From: Colidextribacter sp. OB.20
Lineage (GTDB): Bacteria > Bacillota > Clostridia > Oscillospirales > Oscillospiraceae
Direction of reading: 5' to 3'
NCBI RefSeq assembly: GCF_009911595.1
Contig: NZ_QWKG01000044.1
Coordinates: 1 to 33,730, forward strand
Length of the DNA: 33,730 bases
In this document: one piece after another, positions 23,764 to 31,254 of the stretch
How positions within the stretch are numbered: position 1 is the first letter of the stretch
Layout: every line of letters begins with the position of its first letter
The notes under the pieces: generated by a model
Seen by the model: only the letters and a program-made list of their open reading frames with translations
Databases searched by the model: none
What the model was told of the DNA's origin: nothing
Program-made: the position numbers and the translations under genes

Positions 23764-24699
23764 ATGCCCGCTAATGTTGAAACCATGTTCTACGTCCGAG
23801 AGAAGCCCTGGCATGGCTTGGGTACAGAAGTTCAGGAGGCCCCGACCTCCGCCGATGCTCTGATCTACGCCGGCCTGGATTGGCTCGTGGAGCAGAAGAA
23901 TGTCTACACTGAGGACGGCTCCCTGATCCCTGGCTACAAGGTGAACACCCGCAGCACCGACAACGCCGCCCTGGGTATCGTCTCTGACCGCTACAAAGTG
24001 GTGCAGAACGAGGACGCTTTCCAGTTCACCGATGACCTGCTGGGTGCTGGCGTGACCTATGAGACTGCCGGGGCCTTGCAGGGGGGCCGCAAGGTCTGGA
24101 TGCTGGCCCGTATGCCCCACCGCTACATCATCGCCGGGGACGAGATCGCTCCCTACTTGGTGGTGATGAACTCCCATGATGGCAGTTCTGGAATCAAGGT
24201 TGCTATGACCCCGATTCGAGTTGTGTGTCAGAACACTCTTAACCTTGCTCTGGACAGCGCAAAGCGCATCTGGACCACCAAGCACACCGAGAATGTCATG
24301 CTCCGTGTCCATGAGGCCGAGGAAACCTTGGGCCTTGCCGAGAAGTACATGGGCGAGCTGGGCCGTGGCATCGATGCTCTATCCAAGATCAGGCTCACTG
24401 ACAAGAAAGTCATGGAGTTCATGCAGGAGTTCTTCCCCGTCACGCTCGATCTGCCGGATGTTCAGCGCAAGAATAATCTGCGGATGCTGGACAACATGAA
24501 GGCCCGGTATTGGGAAGCTCCTGACCTCTCCAACGTGGGCAGGAATGGATACCGCTTTGTCAATGCTATCAGTGACTTCGCCACTCACGCTGATCCCATC
24601 CGCAAGACCAAGAACTATAATGAGAACCTGTTCCTGCGGACTGTCGAGGGCAATCCCATGATCGACCGGGCCTACAAGATGGCGCTGGCGGCTGCGTGA
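23764..24699 (+). CDS. DUF932 phage/plasmid-like protein
   Basis: 311 aa; ATG after TTAGGAGG. Family signatures include VREKPWHGLGTEVQEAPTSA, VNTRSTDNAALGIVSDRYKV, PYLVVMNSHDGSSGIKVAMT and IRVVCQNTLNLALDSAKR. This is the DUF932 / TIGR03299 family, widespread on phages and plasmids and often next to recombination genes; its biochemical role is unknown. It has its own terminator and precedes a YqaJ exonuclease and a possible ssDNA-binding protein, so a role in DNA replication or recombination of the element is likely. The segment is clearly GC-richer than the translocase gene to its left. Confidence 0.9.
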   Translation: MPANVETMFYVREKPWHGLGTEVQEAPTSADALIYAGLDWLVEQKNVYTEDGSLIPGYKVNTRSTDNAALGIVSDRYKVVQNEDAFQFTDDLLGAGVTYETAGALQGGRKVWMLARMPHRYIIAGDEIAPYLVVMNSHDGSSGIKVAMTPIRVVCQNTLNLALDSAKRIWTTKHTENVMLRVHEAEETLGLAEKYMGELGRGIDALSKIRLTDKKVMEFMQEFFPVTLDLPDVQRKNNLRMLDNMKARYWEAPDLSNVGRNGYRFVNAISDFATHADPIRKTKNYNENLFLRTVEGNPMIDRAYKMALAAA

Positions 24700-24714
24700 T
24701 ATGAGACATAAGCG

Positions 24715-24756
24715 ATAGAGGGTGTGCGGCCTGTGTCCGTGCGCCCTCTATTCTAT
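24715..24756 (+). terminator. rho-independent terminator
   Basis: ATAGAGGGTGTGCGG pairs with CCGTGCGCCCTCTAT (with G-T pairs), followed by TCTATTTTG, 15 nt after the DUF932 stop. Confidence 0.7.
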
Positions 24757-24787
24757 TTTGAATTGAATAAGGATGTGAACGTAAAAT

Positions 24788-25732
24788 ATGCCTGCAAAAA
24801 TCTTAGTTTCGACTGAAAATCTGCCCTATGCCGACTGGCTGGAGTACCGCAAGCAGGGCATCGGCGGCTCGGATGCCTCTGTGGTCTGCGGTATCAATCG
24901 GTACAAGTCCCCTGTGGAACTGTGGCTGGATAAGACGGGTCAGCTCCCGCCCCAGGAGGCCGGAGAAGCTGCCTACTGGGGTACGCAGCTTGAACCCTTC
25001 GTTCGGGCCGAGTTCACCAAGCGCACTGGAATCGAGGTCGTCCACAAGAGCGAACTGCTCCAGAGTGAGGAACACCCCTTTATGCTGGCCAATTTGGATG
25101 GCATCTGTGAGGTCCCGGACGTTGGGACGTGTATCTTTGAAGCCAAAACCGCCTCCGCTTACAAGGCTGGCGAGTGGGAAGACACCATCCCGGACGAGTA
25201 TGCGCTCCAAATCACCCACTATATGGCAGTGACCGGATATGCCGGGGCCTACATCGCCGTACTCATTGGCGGCAATACCTTCAAATGGAAGTTCGTGGAG
25301 CGTGATGAGGAATTGATTTCTATGCTCATTGAGCTGGAATCGGCCTTCTGGAACCATGTACAGGACGGTACGCCCCCGCCGCTGGATGGTTCCGATGCTT
25401 CTGCCAAGTTCCTTGCTGAACGCTTCCACGACAGTATCCCCAAGTCCCACATCACCCTGCCCGACACCGCCGCTGATCTGCTGGCTCAGTATGATGAAGC
25501 CTGCGAGCAGTTGGAGATCGTCACCGAACAGAAGCAGAAGGCCGAGAATCTTCTGAAAGAGATGATGGGAGAGAACGAGGTGGGAACTGCTGGTGAGCGG
25601 GTTATCACCTGGAAGAGTGTATCCCAGGAGCGGTTGGACAGCAAGACCTTGAAGGCCGAGCATCCTGCCCTCTGTAAGAAGTACACCAATAAAACATCCT
25701 ACCGCCGCTTCACGATCAAGGCGGTAAGCTAA
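24788..25732 (+). CDS. YqaJ-type lambda exonuclease-like recombinase
   Basis: 314 aa. The PD-(D/E)XK exonuclease pattern is complete: GIGGSDASVVCGINRYKSPV, WLDKTG, YWGTQLEPFVRAEF, ANLDGICEV (catalytic Asp), FEAKTAS (Glu and Lys), and YALQITHYMAVTG. The C-terminal third is helical (AQYDEACEQLEIVTEQKQKA) and ends in a basic strand region. YqaJ/lambda Exo enzymes resect dsDNA 5' ends and work with an annealing protein; the next gene is a candidate partner. ATG start; the upstream site is weak (AAGGATG). Confidence 0.93.
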   Translation: MPAKILVSTENLPYADWLEYRKQGIGGSDASVVCGINRYKSPVELWLDKTGQLPPQEAGEAAYWGTQLEPFVRAEFTKRTGIEVVHKSELLQSEEHPFMLANLDGICEVPDVGTCIFEAKTASAYKAGEWEDTIPDEYALQITHYMAVTGYAGAYIAVLIGGNTFKWKFVERDEELISMLIELESAFWNHVQDGTPPPLDGSDASAKFLAERFHDSIPKSHITLPDTAADLLAQYDEACEQLEIVTEQKQKAENLLKEMMGENEVGTAGERVITWKSVSQERLDSKTLKAEHPALCKKYTNKTSYRRFTIKAVS

Positions 25733-25747
25733 ACGAGGAGGTCTATC

Positions 25748-26536
25748 ATGGACAACACGAAACTCAAGGGCCGCATGAGCAACAAGGTGCAGGAGTTGCA
25801 GCAGCCCACTGAAAACCAGAACATCACCGTTACCTCTACGCCGGAAACTACTCTGGCCTCGGTGGATTCCACCTATCTGGCCTTGACGAACAACGCCCTT
25901 GAAATCATCCGGTCCAATTTGAAGAGCCAGCCGCTGACCTTGGACCTGTTCGATCTGGTCAAGTCCCCGTCCGGCGGTTCCACCGTGTTTGAGGTTCCGG
26001 GGTTGGCGGGAAACGAGGCAACCATGGAGCTGACGGGCATTGTGCTGGACTACACCACGCCGAGAGCCTATTGGGATACGCCCGATCCGGTGGAGGGGAC
26101 GCCGCCTGTCTGCATGAGCCAGAACAGTATCATTTCCCACGATGGGAAGTCCTGCGCCATGTGCCCCTACAATGATTTCGGCTCCAAGGACGGGGAGAGC
26201 AACGCCAAGGCATGTAAAGAATCGGTGATGCTGTTCCTTCTGCGGCCCAACAGCATCATCCCTCTGCTGGTCCGTATCCCTGTCACCAGCAAGCCCCGGT
26301 TCCTGAAATACTCCACCCGGCTCCTGAGTACCCTGACGCCGATCTCCAGCGTAGTTACGAAGATCACCTTGGAAAAAGCCACCAGCAAGCAGGGGAAGCC
26401 CTACGCCTTATTCAACTTCCAGACGGTCGGCACTCTCAGTCCGGAGGAAGCGGCCCAAGCAAAGGCGTTCGGGCAGCAGTTCATGGAGATCGTGAACGCC
26501 GCCCAGTTGATGCCGGAACTGGCCGAGGCCAGCTAA
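25748..26536 (+). CDS. putative ssDNA-binding or annealing partner of YqaJ
   Basis: 262 aa; ATG after GAGGAGG, 15 nt after the exonuclease gene. The N-terminus is polar and disordered. The core has SIISHDGKSCAMCPYNDFGS followed by ACKESVMLFLLRP, a likely zinc site (CxxC ... C), then LLVRIPVTSKPRFLKYSTRL and KPYALFNFQTVG. The CxxCP-(N)xxGS-KxCK pattern with a following PxTSxxxFxxY segment resembles phage proteins encoded beside YqaJ/RecT-type genes that bind single strands. It is not a clear RecT or RecA. Function is inferred mainly from this pattern and the adjacent gene. Confidence 0.6.
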   Translation: MDNTKLKGRMSNKVQELQQPTENQNITVTSTPETTLASVDSTYLALTNNALEIIRSNLKSQPLTLDLFDLVKSPSGGSTVFEVPGLAGNEATMELTGIVLDYTTPRAYWDTPDPVEGTPPVCMSQNSIISHDGKSCAMCPYNDFGSKDGESNAKACKESVMLFLLRPNSIIPLLVRIPVTSKPRFLKYSTRLLSTLTPISSVVTKITLEKATSKQGKPYALFNFQTVGTLSPEEAAQAKAFGQQFMEIVNAAQLMPELAEAS

Positions 26537-26556
26537 GATAAAACACGCTACAATGG

Positions 26557-26590
26557 CCCGGTGTTTCCTCCTTACGGCGGGGATACCGGG
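26557..26590 (+). terminator. hairpin after the recombination genes
   Basis: CCCGGTGTTTCC pairs partly with GGATACCGGG, followed by TCATTTGCTTTTTC. It starts 20 nt after the stop of the preceding gene and is a probable terminator. Confidence 0.55.
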
Positions 26591-26621
26591 TCATTTGCTT
26601 TTTCAAAAGGGGGAATTAGAC

Positions 26622-26873
26622 TTGTTTGAAACCGTAAAAATGTCTGCGGTAGCACTACGGCGCATTATGAATGAAACCTTTGACTACGACAAGTTTGAGC
26701 AAGGGCGGCACGAGGCTAGGGCTTTCTTCCATAACCACTCGGAGCAGCGGGAAGAAAAGCTGGAGGAGATCAAACGGAGAATTGAGAACTGCGACTTCAA
26801 GCACACGCCCGGAGCCTCCTACTGGATCGGCTGTCTCAGTGAAGCGGATTTTTCTTTAGGGGTAATGGCATGA
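26622..26873 (+). CDS. 83-aa uncharacterised protein
   Basis: TTG start 9 nt after GGGGG; the frame is open upstream through the terminator hairpin without a start signal. The product begins MFETVKMSAVALRRIMNETF and contains a long charged helix (HSEQREEKLEEIKRRIENCD). It ends with an ATGA overlap into the next gene. No family is recognised. Confidence 0.55.
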   Translation: MFETVKMSAVALRRIMNETFDYDKFEQGRHEARAFFHNHSEQREEKLEEIKRRIENCDFKHTPGASYWIGCLSEADFSLGVMA

Positions 26874-27409
26874 ATTATTCTGAACTAAAACAAATTTTCA
26901 AAGAGTTAAAAAGTACATCCCCAAGGGAAGATCTGACTTCACACATTATCTTCACAGAAGATAGTTTTGCCACGCAGTATCCATTATTGAGCCGTACCTA
27001 CCGCATTTCCAGCGACAATAAAGCGTTCTGGCCCAATATGGGCGGCTATTCTATCTTCGGTAACTGCCTGGATGGAACCGATCAGGGCGTCCGGCTGGAT
27101 TACTATATGGCCGAGGAACGGGACATCAACGGCTGGAAGGTGGAGGACTGTTATATCTTGGAACAGATGCGGGATGTGGCTGCTATTCCCAACCTGACTA
27201 GGACAGAACAGGGAGATGGAACAGTCTGCTACTTCTTCGGTGATACCTGCATCCGAGTTTATGAATCCTATGAGGACGGAAAAATCCGCTTGGAGCCTGT
27301 GAGTGGAGATCAGACGGCCTGCGGTGAGTGGGTGGAGCTGTCTATCGACCAGGTGTATGGCTACTGTACTTTACTGGAACGACATTTGAACAGGGAGGGA
27401 AGAATGTGA
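26870..27409 (+). CDS. 179-aa uncharacterised protein
   Basis: The ATG overlaps the previous stop. The product is acidic and beta-rich: YRISSDNKAFWPNMGGYSIF, CLDGTDQGVRLDYYMAEERD, NGWKVEDCYIL and CIRVYESYEDGKIRLEPV. It ends with a GTGA overlap into the next gene. Similar small proteins occur in clostridial phage and ICE cargo, but I cannot name the family. Confidence 0.65.
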   Translation: MNYSELKQIFKELKSTSPREDLTSHIIFTEDSFATQYPLLSRTYRISSDNKAFWPNMGGYSIFGNCLDGTDQGVRLDYYMAEERDINGWKVEDCYILEQMRDVAAIPNLTRTEQGDGTVCYFFGDTCIRVYESYEDGKIRLEPVSGDQTACGEWVELSIDQVYGYCTLLERHLNREGRM

Positions 27410-27609
27410 GCCGGACCAAAATTCATCGTGTCCTCCCGGAGTATCTTTGTCAGATCATGGAGCATCGTACTCCCTGCGGCCTCTTTCTGACCAAAGAACG
27501 CCGTACATGGGTGGCGGTGGATAACACCACCGGGGACGCATGGACGGAAGAATTTTCCCGGAAGCATCAGGCCATGCGCTGGCTGCGGGGAAAATTTGAG
27601 GTGAACTAA
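27406..27609 (+). CDS. 67-aa uncharacterised protein
   Basis: GTG start within a GTGA overlap, preceded by GGGAGGG. It begins VSRTKIHRVLPEYLCQIMEH and contains FLTKERRTWVAVDNTTGDAW with a C-terminal helix. The coupling and ribosome binding site support coding; function is unknown. Confidence 0.55.
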   Translation: MSRTKIHRVLPEYLCQIMEHRTPCGLFLTKERRTWVAVDNTTGDAWTEEFSRKHQAMRWLRGKFEVN

Positions 27610-27629
27610 TGCAAGAAGGGAGAGTTGTT

Positions 27630-28001
27630 ATGCGTGTCTTAGTGGTTGAGCCGGAACAGAGGCCAAGGGAGGAGGAGATCGGCGATTCTCTGGCAGCCAT
27701 GCAGAAAATCGTAGGCGGGCTGATTCAGCCCATCCATCTTGACGATTCCGTTGTGCTGGTCTGCAACGAGGAAGGGAAATTCATGGATATGCCGGCGAAC
27801 CGTGGACTGCGGGACAAAAACGGCCAGATGTACGATATTGTATTTGGTACGTTCTTCCTGTGTAGTGCTCCCGCTGACTGCGACCACTTCGCCAGCCTGA
27901 CCCCAGAACAGATCGAGCGGTATCGTGAACGGTTCTATACCCCGGAAATGTTCTGGGGGGTGGACGGTCATATCGTATGTCTGCCGCTAGAAGTCGATTA
28001 A
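27630..28001 (+). CDS. DUF3846 family protein
   Basis: 123 aa. I chose ATG at 27630 (AGGGAGAG upstream) over an in-frame ATG at 27609. The pattern MRVLVVEPEQRPREEEIGDS, MQKIVGGLIQPIHLDDSVVL, VCNEEGKFMDMPANRGLRD and YDIVFGTFFLC is typical of DUF3846, a small family common on clostridial ICEs and phages with no assigned function. It ends the gene run before a strong terminator. Confidence 0.88.
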   Translation: MRVLVVEPEQRPREEEIGDSLAAMQKIVGGLIQPIHLDDSVVLVCNEEGKFMDMPANRGLRDKNGQMYDIVFGTFFLCSAPADCDHFASLTPEQIERYRERFYTPEMFWGVDGHIVCLPLEVD

Positions 28002-28016
28002 GAACCGACATTATCA

Positions 28017-28056
28017 GAGAGGGAATCCCATATTACAGGGATTCCCTCTCGTTTTA
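28017..28056 (+). terminator. rho-independent terminator
   Basis: GAGAGGGAATCCC and GGGATTCCCTCTC form a perfect 13-bp stem around an 8-nt loop, followed by GTTTTA. Confidence 0.85.
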
Positions 28057-28084
28057 CCTACTGACCGAAAGGAGTTGAATAAGT

Positions 28085-28591
28085 ATGAGGGCTTTGCGGC
28101 CCATGACGCAGGAGGAACGGGAATTTGCGGAGCTGCACCACGATTTGGTGATCGACTTTCTCCGCTATAGGCGTCTCTCAGTAAACGATTTCTACGATAT
28201 TGTGATCTTTGGCTATCTCTCTGCTGTGCAGCAGTATTTCCGTAATCCGCCAGTTGGAGTAGACTTCAAAGCTATGGCGTTTCGGGCCATGAAGGATGCC
28301 GTTCTCAGGGATGGTGAGTACCATGCCCGCGCCAAGCGTTGCGGTATCACTGTGAGCTTGGACGATGTTGAGCTTACAGACCACAGACAGGATACCGAAC
28401 AGCGAATTGAGGGCAAGGCCCTTCTGGAACAGGCAGCAAGCGTAGCTACACTAAATGAAGCGAAGATCATCCGTTTTCTGCTGGATGGCTTTGCGCTCCA
28501 TGAGGCCGCACGCTTCTTAAAGATACCAAGGGCTACCGCTGAAAGTTGCATGGAAAGTTTCTGTTTCCGGGCCAAAGCTGCCATTGGCTGA
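28085..28591 (+). CDS. sigma-70-like factor
   Basis: 168 aa; ATG after AAAGGAG. The N-terminal half resembles sigma region 2: ELHHDLVIDFLRYRRLSVND, FYDIVIFGYLSAVQQYF and FKAMAFRAMKDAVLRDGEYH. The C-terminal part resembles region 4: NEAKIIRFLLDGFALHEAAR, then FLKIPRATAESCMESFCFRA, with a helix-turn-helix. Such short sigma-like proteins on ICEs and phages may direct host RNA polymerase to element promoters. It stands alone after a terminator with its own ribosome binding site. The divergence from standard sigma factors is large, so activity is uncertain. Confidence 0.72.
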   Translation: MRALRPMTQEEREFAELHHDLVIDFLRYRRLSVNDFYDIVIFGYLSAVQQYFRNPPVGVDFKAMAFRAMKDAVLRDGEYHARAKRCGITVSLDDVELTDHRQDTEQRIEGKALLEQAASVATLNEAKIIRFLLDGFALHEAARFLKIPRATAESCMESFCFRAKAAIG

Positions 28592-28605
28592 TGATGGAGG
28601 TGTTT

Positions 28606-28836
28606 ATGAAAGAATTATGGATTCGGCTGGGAGCCGTTATTCAGATTACCGCCGCCGAGGAACAGACCATATTCAGTGATGATGAGGAAAAGATGAGAGT
28701 TACCCTGAGAACCATCGTTGCCGAGGGCCGTTTCTGCCCGGATAGGGAAACATATATTCCCAGCGAGGCCATACAGGAGTTCAATCACACCTATGGTACG
28801 GCCTATGAAGAAGAAAACTGGTGCTGTGATTTGTAA
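28606..28836 (+). CDS. 76-aa uncharacterised protein
   Basis: ATG 5 nt after GGAGG, 14 nt after the sigma-like gene. It starts MKELWIRLGAVIQITAAEEQ and ends with EFNHTYGTAYEEENWCCDL. Acidic; no recognised family. Confidence 0.6.
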   Translation: MKELWIRLGAVIQITAAEEQTIFSDDEEKMRVTLRTIVAEGRFCPDRETYIPSEAIQEFNHTYGTAYEEENWCCDL

Positions 28837-28840
28837 CGCA

Positions 28841-28872
28841 TGGCTGGGGTCGGTGTTCATCGGCTCCAGCCA
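28841..28872 (+). terminator. hairpin, possible terminator
   Basis: TGGCTGG and CCAGCCA form a perfect 7-bp stem around an 18-nt loop, followed by GTTACTATTTTAT, just after the 76-aa gene. Confidence 0.4.
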
Positions 28873-28896
28873 GTTACTATTTTATGGAGGTAGAGC

Positions 28897-29106
28897 ATGA
28901 AAGTCAGAGCATATATCCACAGCCTGAAAGACCACGAGCATGATCGTCACGTTATGGGCGATGCTGAGATCATCCAGCAGATTGGGGACAATCGGTATCT
29001 GGCCGAGGTCAACGGGGTCCGGTGTACGGCGATCTTCAACTACTTCACCGGAGCCTACTATGTCGATGATGTGTACGGCATCCAGAAGGAGGCTGCCAAT
29101 GCGTAG
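28897..29106 (+). CDS. 69-aa uncharacterised protein
   Basis: ATG 8 nt after GGAGG. It begins MKVRAYIHSLKDHEHDRHVM and contains QIGDNRYLAEVNGVRCTAIF then NYFTGAYYVDDVYG. This fits a small beta-rich family common in clostridial mobile DNA, without an assigned role. It overlaps the DpnD/PcfM-like gene by 8 nt. Confidence 0.7.
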   Translation: MKVRAYIHSLKDHEHDRHVMGDAEIIQQIGDNRYLAEVNGVRCTAIFNYFTGAYYVDDVYGIQKEAANA

Positions 29107-29281
29107 GCCGAAGTTCAAGGTGACGATCACCGAGATGTTGAAACGGATGGTTGAGGTGGAGGCTGACGATCAACACGAAGCCGAGCAGATGGTGTCCGAT
29201 GGCTGGCACAATAGTAAGTACATACTCGATGCAGAAGATTTCGTTAGTGTGGCGTTTGAAGCTGTTCCTGTGTTGAAGTAG
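29099..29281 (+). CDS. DpnD/PcfM-like protein
   Basis: 60 aa, ATG overlapping the previous stop. The pattern RPKFKVTITEMLKRMVEVEA, then ADDQHEAEQMVSDGWHN and LDAEDFVSVAFE, is typical of the short DpnD/PcfM family found on conjugative plasmids and ICEs. PcfM is encoded among pCF10 conjugation genes; the biochemical role is unknown. An upstream GGAGG lies inside the preceding gene. Confidence 0.8.
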   Translation: MRRPKFKVTITEMLKRMVEVEADDQHEAEQMVSDGWHNSKYILDAEDFVSVAFEAVPVLK

Positions 29282-29296
29282 TGGCTCCAAATACGA

Positions 29297-29414
29297 ACGT
29301 TAATGGAACTGATTAACCAGGGCTGAAATACTCCTTGAAATCAGGTGGTTTTGAGGGGTATTTCGTTCCAAAACTCGTTCCAATATCTATGTCCCTATTG
29401 TCATACGTTAATGG
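29297..29414 (+). repeat. paired direct repeats upstream of the resolvase
   Basis: ACGTTAATGG at 29297-29306 and 29405-29414, both 5' of the resolvase gene, with an imperfect hairpin between them (AAATACTCC / GGGGTATTT, 29336-29371). They could form part of a res site or an operator for the resolvase. The repeats are short. Confidence 0.35.
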
Positions 29415-29428
29415 GAAGGAAGTGGAGA

Positions 29429-30001
29429 ATGAAGAATTACATCTTCGGATATGCCCGTGTCAGCACCGAGCAGCAGAACCTTGACCGTCAGTTGGATGCT
29501 CTCAGGAAATATGGGTGTGATGTGATCTACAACGAGAAGATGACCGGAACCAAGCGTGATCGGCCTGAGCTGGCTAAGGTGTTGGATCGGATGACTGAGG
29601 GTGATACTGTGGTAATCGAATCCCTGTCGAGGCTGGGGCGCAGTACCAAAGACCTGATCGAGCTGACAGAGTTGTTTCAGTCCAAGGGTGTTCATCTGGT
29701 CAGTCTGAAGGAATCCATCGACACCAGTACATCCACTGGGAAGCTGTTGTTCACTCTTATGTCGGCCATCGCTCAGTTTGAACGGGATGTGATCGCTGAC
29801 CGTACCCGTGAAGGCTTGAAGTCAGCCAGAGCCAGAGGGAGAACAGGAGGCAGGCCCAAGACAAATCCTGATGCTGTCAGGAAGGCCATCAAATTATATC
29901 GTACTCAGCAATATTCCATCAAGGAAATTGAAGATCTTACCGGGGTCAAGAAGTCCACTTTGTATCGAAATTTGCAAAAGAATACAAACAGTGGTACATA
30001 A
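29429..30001 (+). CDS. small serine resolvase/invertase
   Basis: 190 aa; ATG after GGAAGGAAGTGGAG. The Pin/resolvase signature is complete: FGYARVSTEQQNLDRQLDAL (catalytic Ser), MTGTKRDRPELAKVLDRMTE, VIESLSRLGRSTKDLIEL, STGKLLFTLMSAIAQFERD and RTREGLKSARARGRTGGRPK. A C-terminal helix-turn-helix follows (YSIKEIEDLTGVKKSTLYRN). It is too short to be an integrase. It may resolve multimers of a replicating circular form, which would fit the nearby Rep-like gene, or invert a DNA segment. It is convergent with the Rep-like gene. Confidence 0.93.
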   Translation: MKNYIFGYARVSTEQQNLDRQLDALRKYGCDVIYNEKMTGTKRDRPELAKVLDRMTEGDTVVIESLSRLGRSTKDLIELTELFQSKGVHLVSLKESIDTSTSTGKLLFTLMSAIAQFERDVIADRTREGLKSARARGRTGGRPKTNPDAVRKAIKLYRTQQYSIKEIEDLTGVKKSTLYRNLQKNTNSGT

Positions 30002-30008
30002 TGTTGAG

Positions 30009-30053
30009 AAATCAGTATACCCCTTAACGATATTGAGAGGGGTATACTGATTT
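30009..30053. terminator. bidirectional terminator between convergent genes
   Basis: AAATCAGTATACCCCT (30009-30024) and its perfect complement (30038-30053) form a 16-bp stem with a 13-nt loop. It sits 8 nt after the resolvase stop and 23 nt beyond the convergent Rep-like stop, with A/T runs on both outer sides. Confidence 0.85.
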
Positions 30054-30075
30054 ACACTCAAACAGTCTTTTAATA

Positions 30076-31254
30076 CTAGGAGGTATAATCCATTACAGCG
30101 GCATATTGTTTGTTAATCCTCTCCATAGATAATCTGCTATAATAGGCATCTAATAGGCTCCAAATGCGTCCTATTCCCCATTCTTTAGGAATGGTTGCAG
30201 GATTGATGCCAAGAGAAGATAAATCTTTTAATGTGCGATTAAAAGATTCTAAATCGTTTCCCTGGTATGCTTCCTTTGCTTTGGTAATACTGCGGCACTG
30301 ATTGACAAACTGCAATGCGTCAATCAATCGATGTTCTTTTTGCCGATTAAAATGGTGTGATCTTATAAGGCTGGTTGCTAGTTGTAAAGTATACCAGTGC
30401 CCCCGTCCAATGGTCTTATTGTAATATTCATTGATTCTGTCCATACAGGCATCATGACTTAATAAGACTTTGTAATTGCTGGCATTGTCGCTCATAGCGT
30501 TTGGGTTTCTGTGTAAAAGAGCATGGATTTTACGGTATTTGCATTGGACTTCAAAACGGATAATGTCCCGCGCCGCTTCCATGGTTGCTTGTGCGATGGG
30601 TGGGTATCCATTCTCTATATTTTCTTGATTTTGTTCTTTCAACTTCATGTATTTGCTATAGCAGTTAATATGTACAGAATTATTCATCAGGTAGAAACTG
30701 CTGGGGCGGCTTTTCATTCGATGTGCAGTATCATCGTAACACATCCATTCTTTATAGGACGGCGGGATGTTCGATCTTTTAATAAGAGTCATCATTTGTT
30801 CAGTGGTACACTCAGGCGCAAGTTCATCCAACGCAAAATTGATGCAGTAATCAACCCGTTTGATGGAATAGTTGTCAAAAGTTCCCAACAAGGGCGATAT
30901 TTTCTTTGAGATAAGGTTGAAGTTTGTTATGGCCGTCTCCATGTCATCGTAAGTCGCGGCAGTAATATAGTCGTGAACTCCACCCAGTATTTTGGGATTG
31001 ATTTCCACGTTGATAATTGTTACGCACGTTCTAAATTCACCTAAATAGGCATTTTCGCAAATTAACCATTGTATTCCGCGATACTCAGGGAAAAACTTGA
31101 TTACTCCGTTCCCATGTTTATCTTTATACATCTTAATGCTTCCTGTCATTTGGCTATATTGCTGAAAGTCACGAATCAACTGTGCCGTATCGCCACTAAA
31201 AATAATATTATACAACGTCATGGTGTGGAATCCTAGTGAAGAACGCAATGTCAT
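30076..31254 (-). CDS. rolling-circle Rep-like initiator
   Basis: 392 aa from the ATG at 31254, just after AAAGGAGG (only 3 nt spacing). An alternative ATG at 31221 starts MTLYNIIFSG. Features resembling Rep_trans/phage Rep proteins are TCVTIINVEINPKILGG, YSIKRVDYCINFALDE (acidic strand), VHINCYSKYMKLKEQ and DIIRFEVQCKYRKIHALLH, the last like the RFE strand of this family. Several C-terminal tyrosines (NEYYNKTIG, LLDAYYSRLS) could be catalytic, but I cannot fix one. Such proteins nick one strand to start rolling-circle replication or transfer. The gene is AT-rich like the FtsK-like gene, suggesting a shared origin. The family call is by pattern and moderate. Confidence 0.6.
   Translation of the reverse strand: MTLRSSLGFHTMTLYNIIFSGDTAQLIRDFQQYSQMTGSIKMYKDKHGNGVIKFFPEYRGIQWLICENAYLGEFRTCVTIINVEINPKILGGVHDYITAATYDDMETAITNFNLISKKISPLLGTFDNYSIKRVDYCINFALDELAPECTTEQMMTLIKRSNIPPSYKEWMCYDDTAHRMKSRPSSFYLMNNSVHINCYSKYMKLKEQNQENIENGYPPIAQATMEAARDIIRFEVQCKYRKIHALLHRNPNAMSDNASNYKVLLSHDACMDRINEYYNKTIGRGHWYTLQLATSLIRSHHFNRQKEHRLIDALQFVNQCRSITKAKEAYQGNDLESFNRTLKDLSSLGINPATIPKEWGIGRIWSLLDAYYSRLSMERINKQYAAVMDYTS

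Noticed and set aside
23764-30001. Remnant of a complete prophage
   Set aside because: Recombination and regulatory genes are phage-like, but no terminase, portal, capsid, tail or lysis gene was found in the inner element.
30523-30909. A 128-codon + strand frame inside the Rep-like gene
   Set aside because: Antisense to a 392-aa protein with family-like motifs; no start signal.
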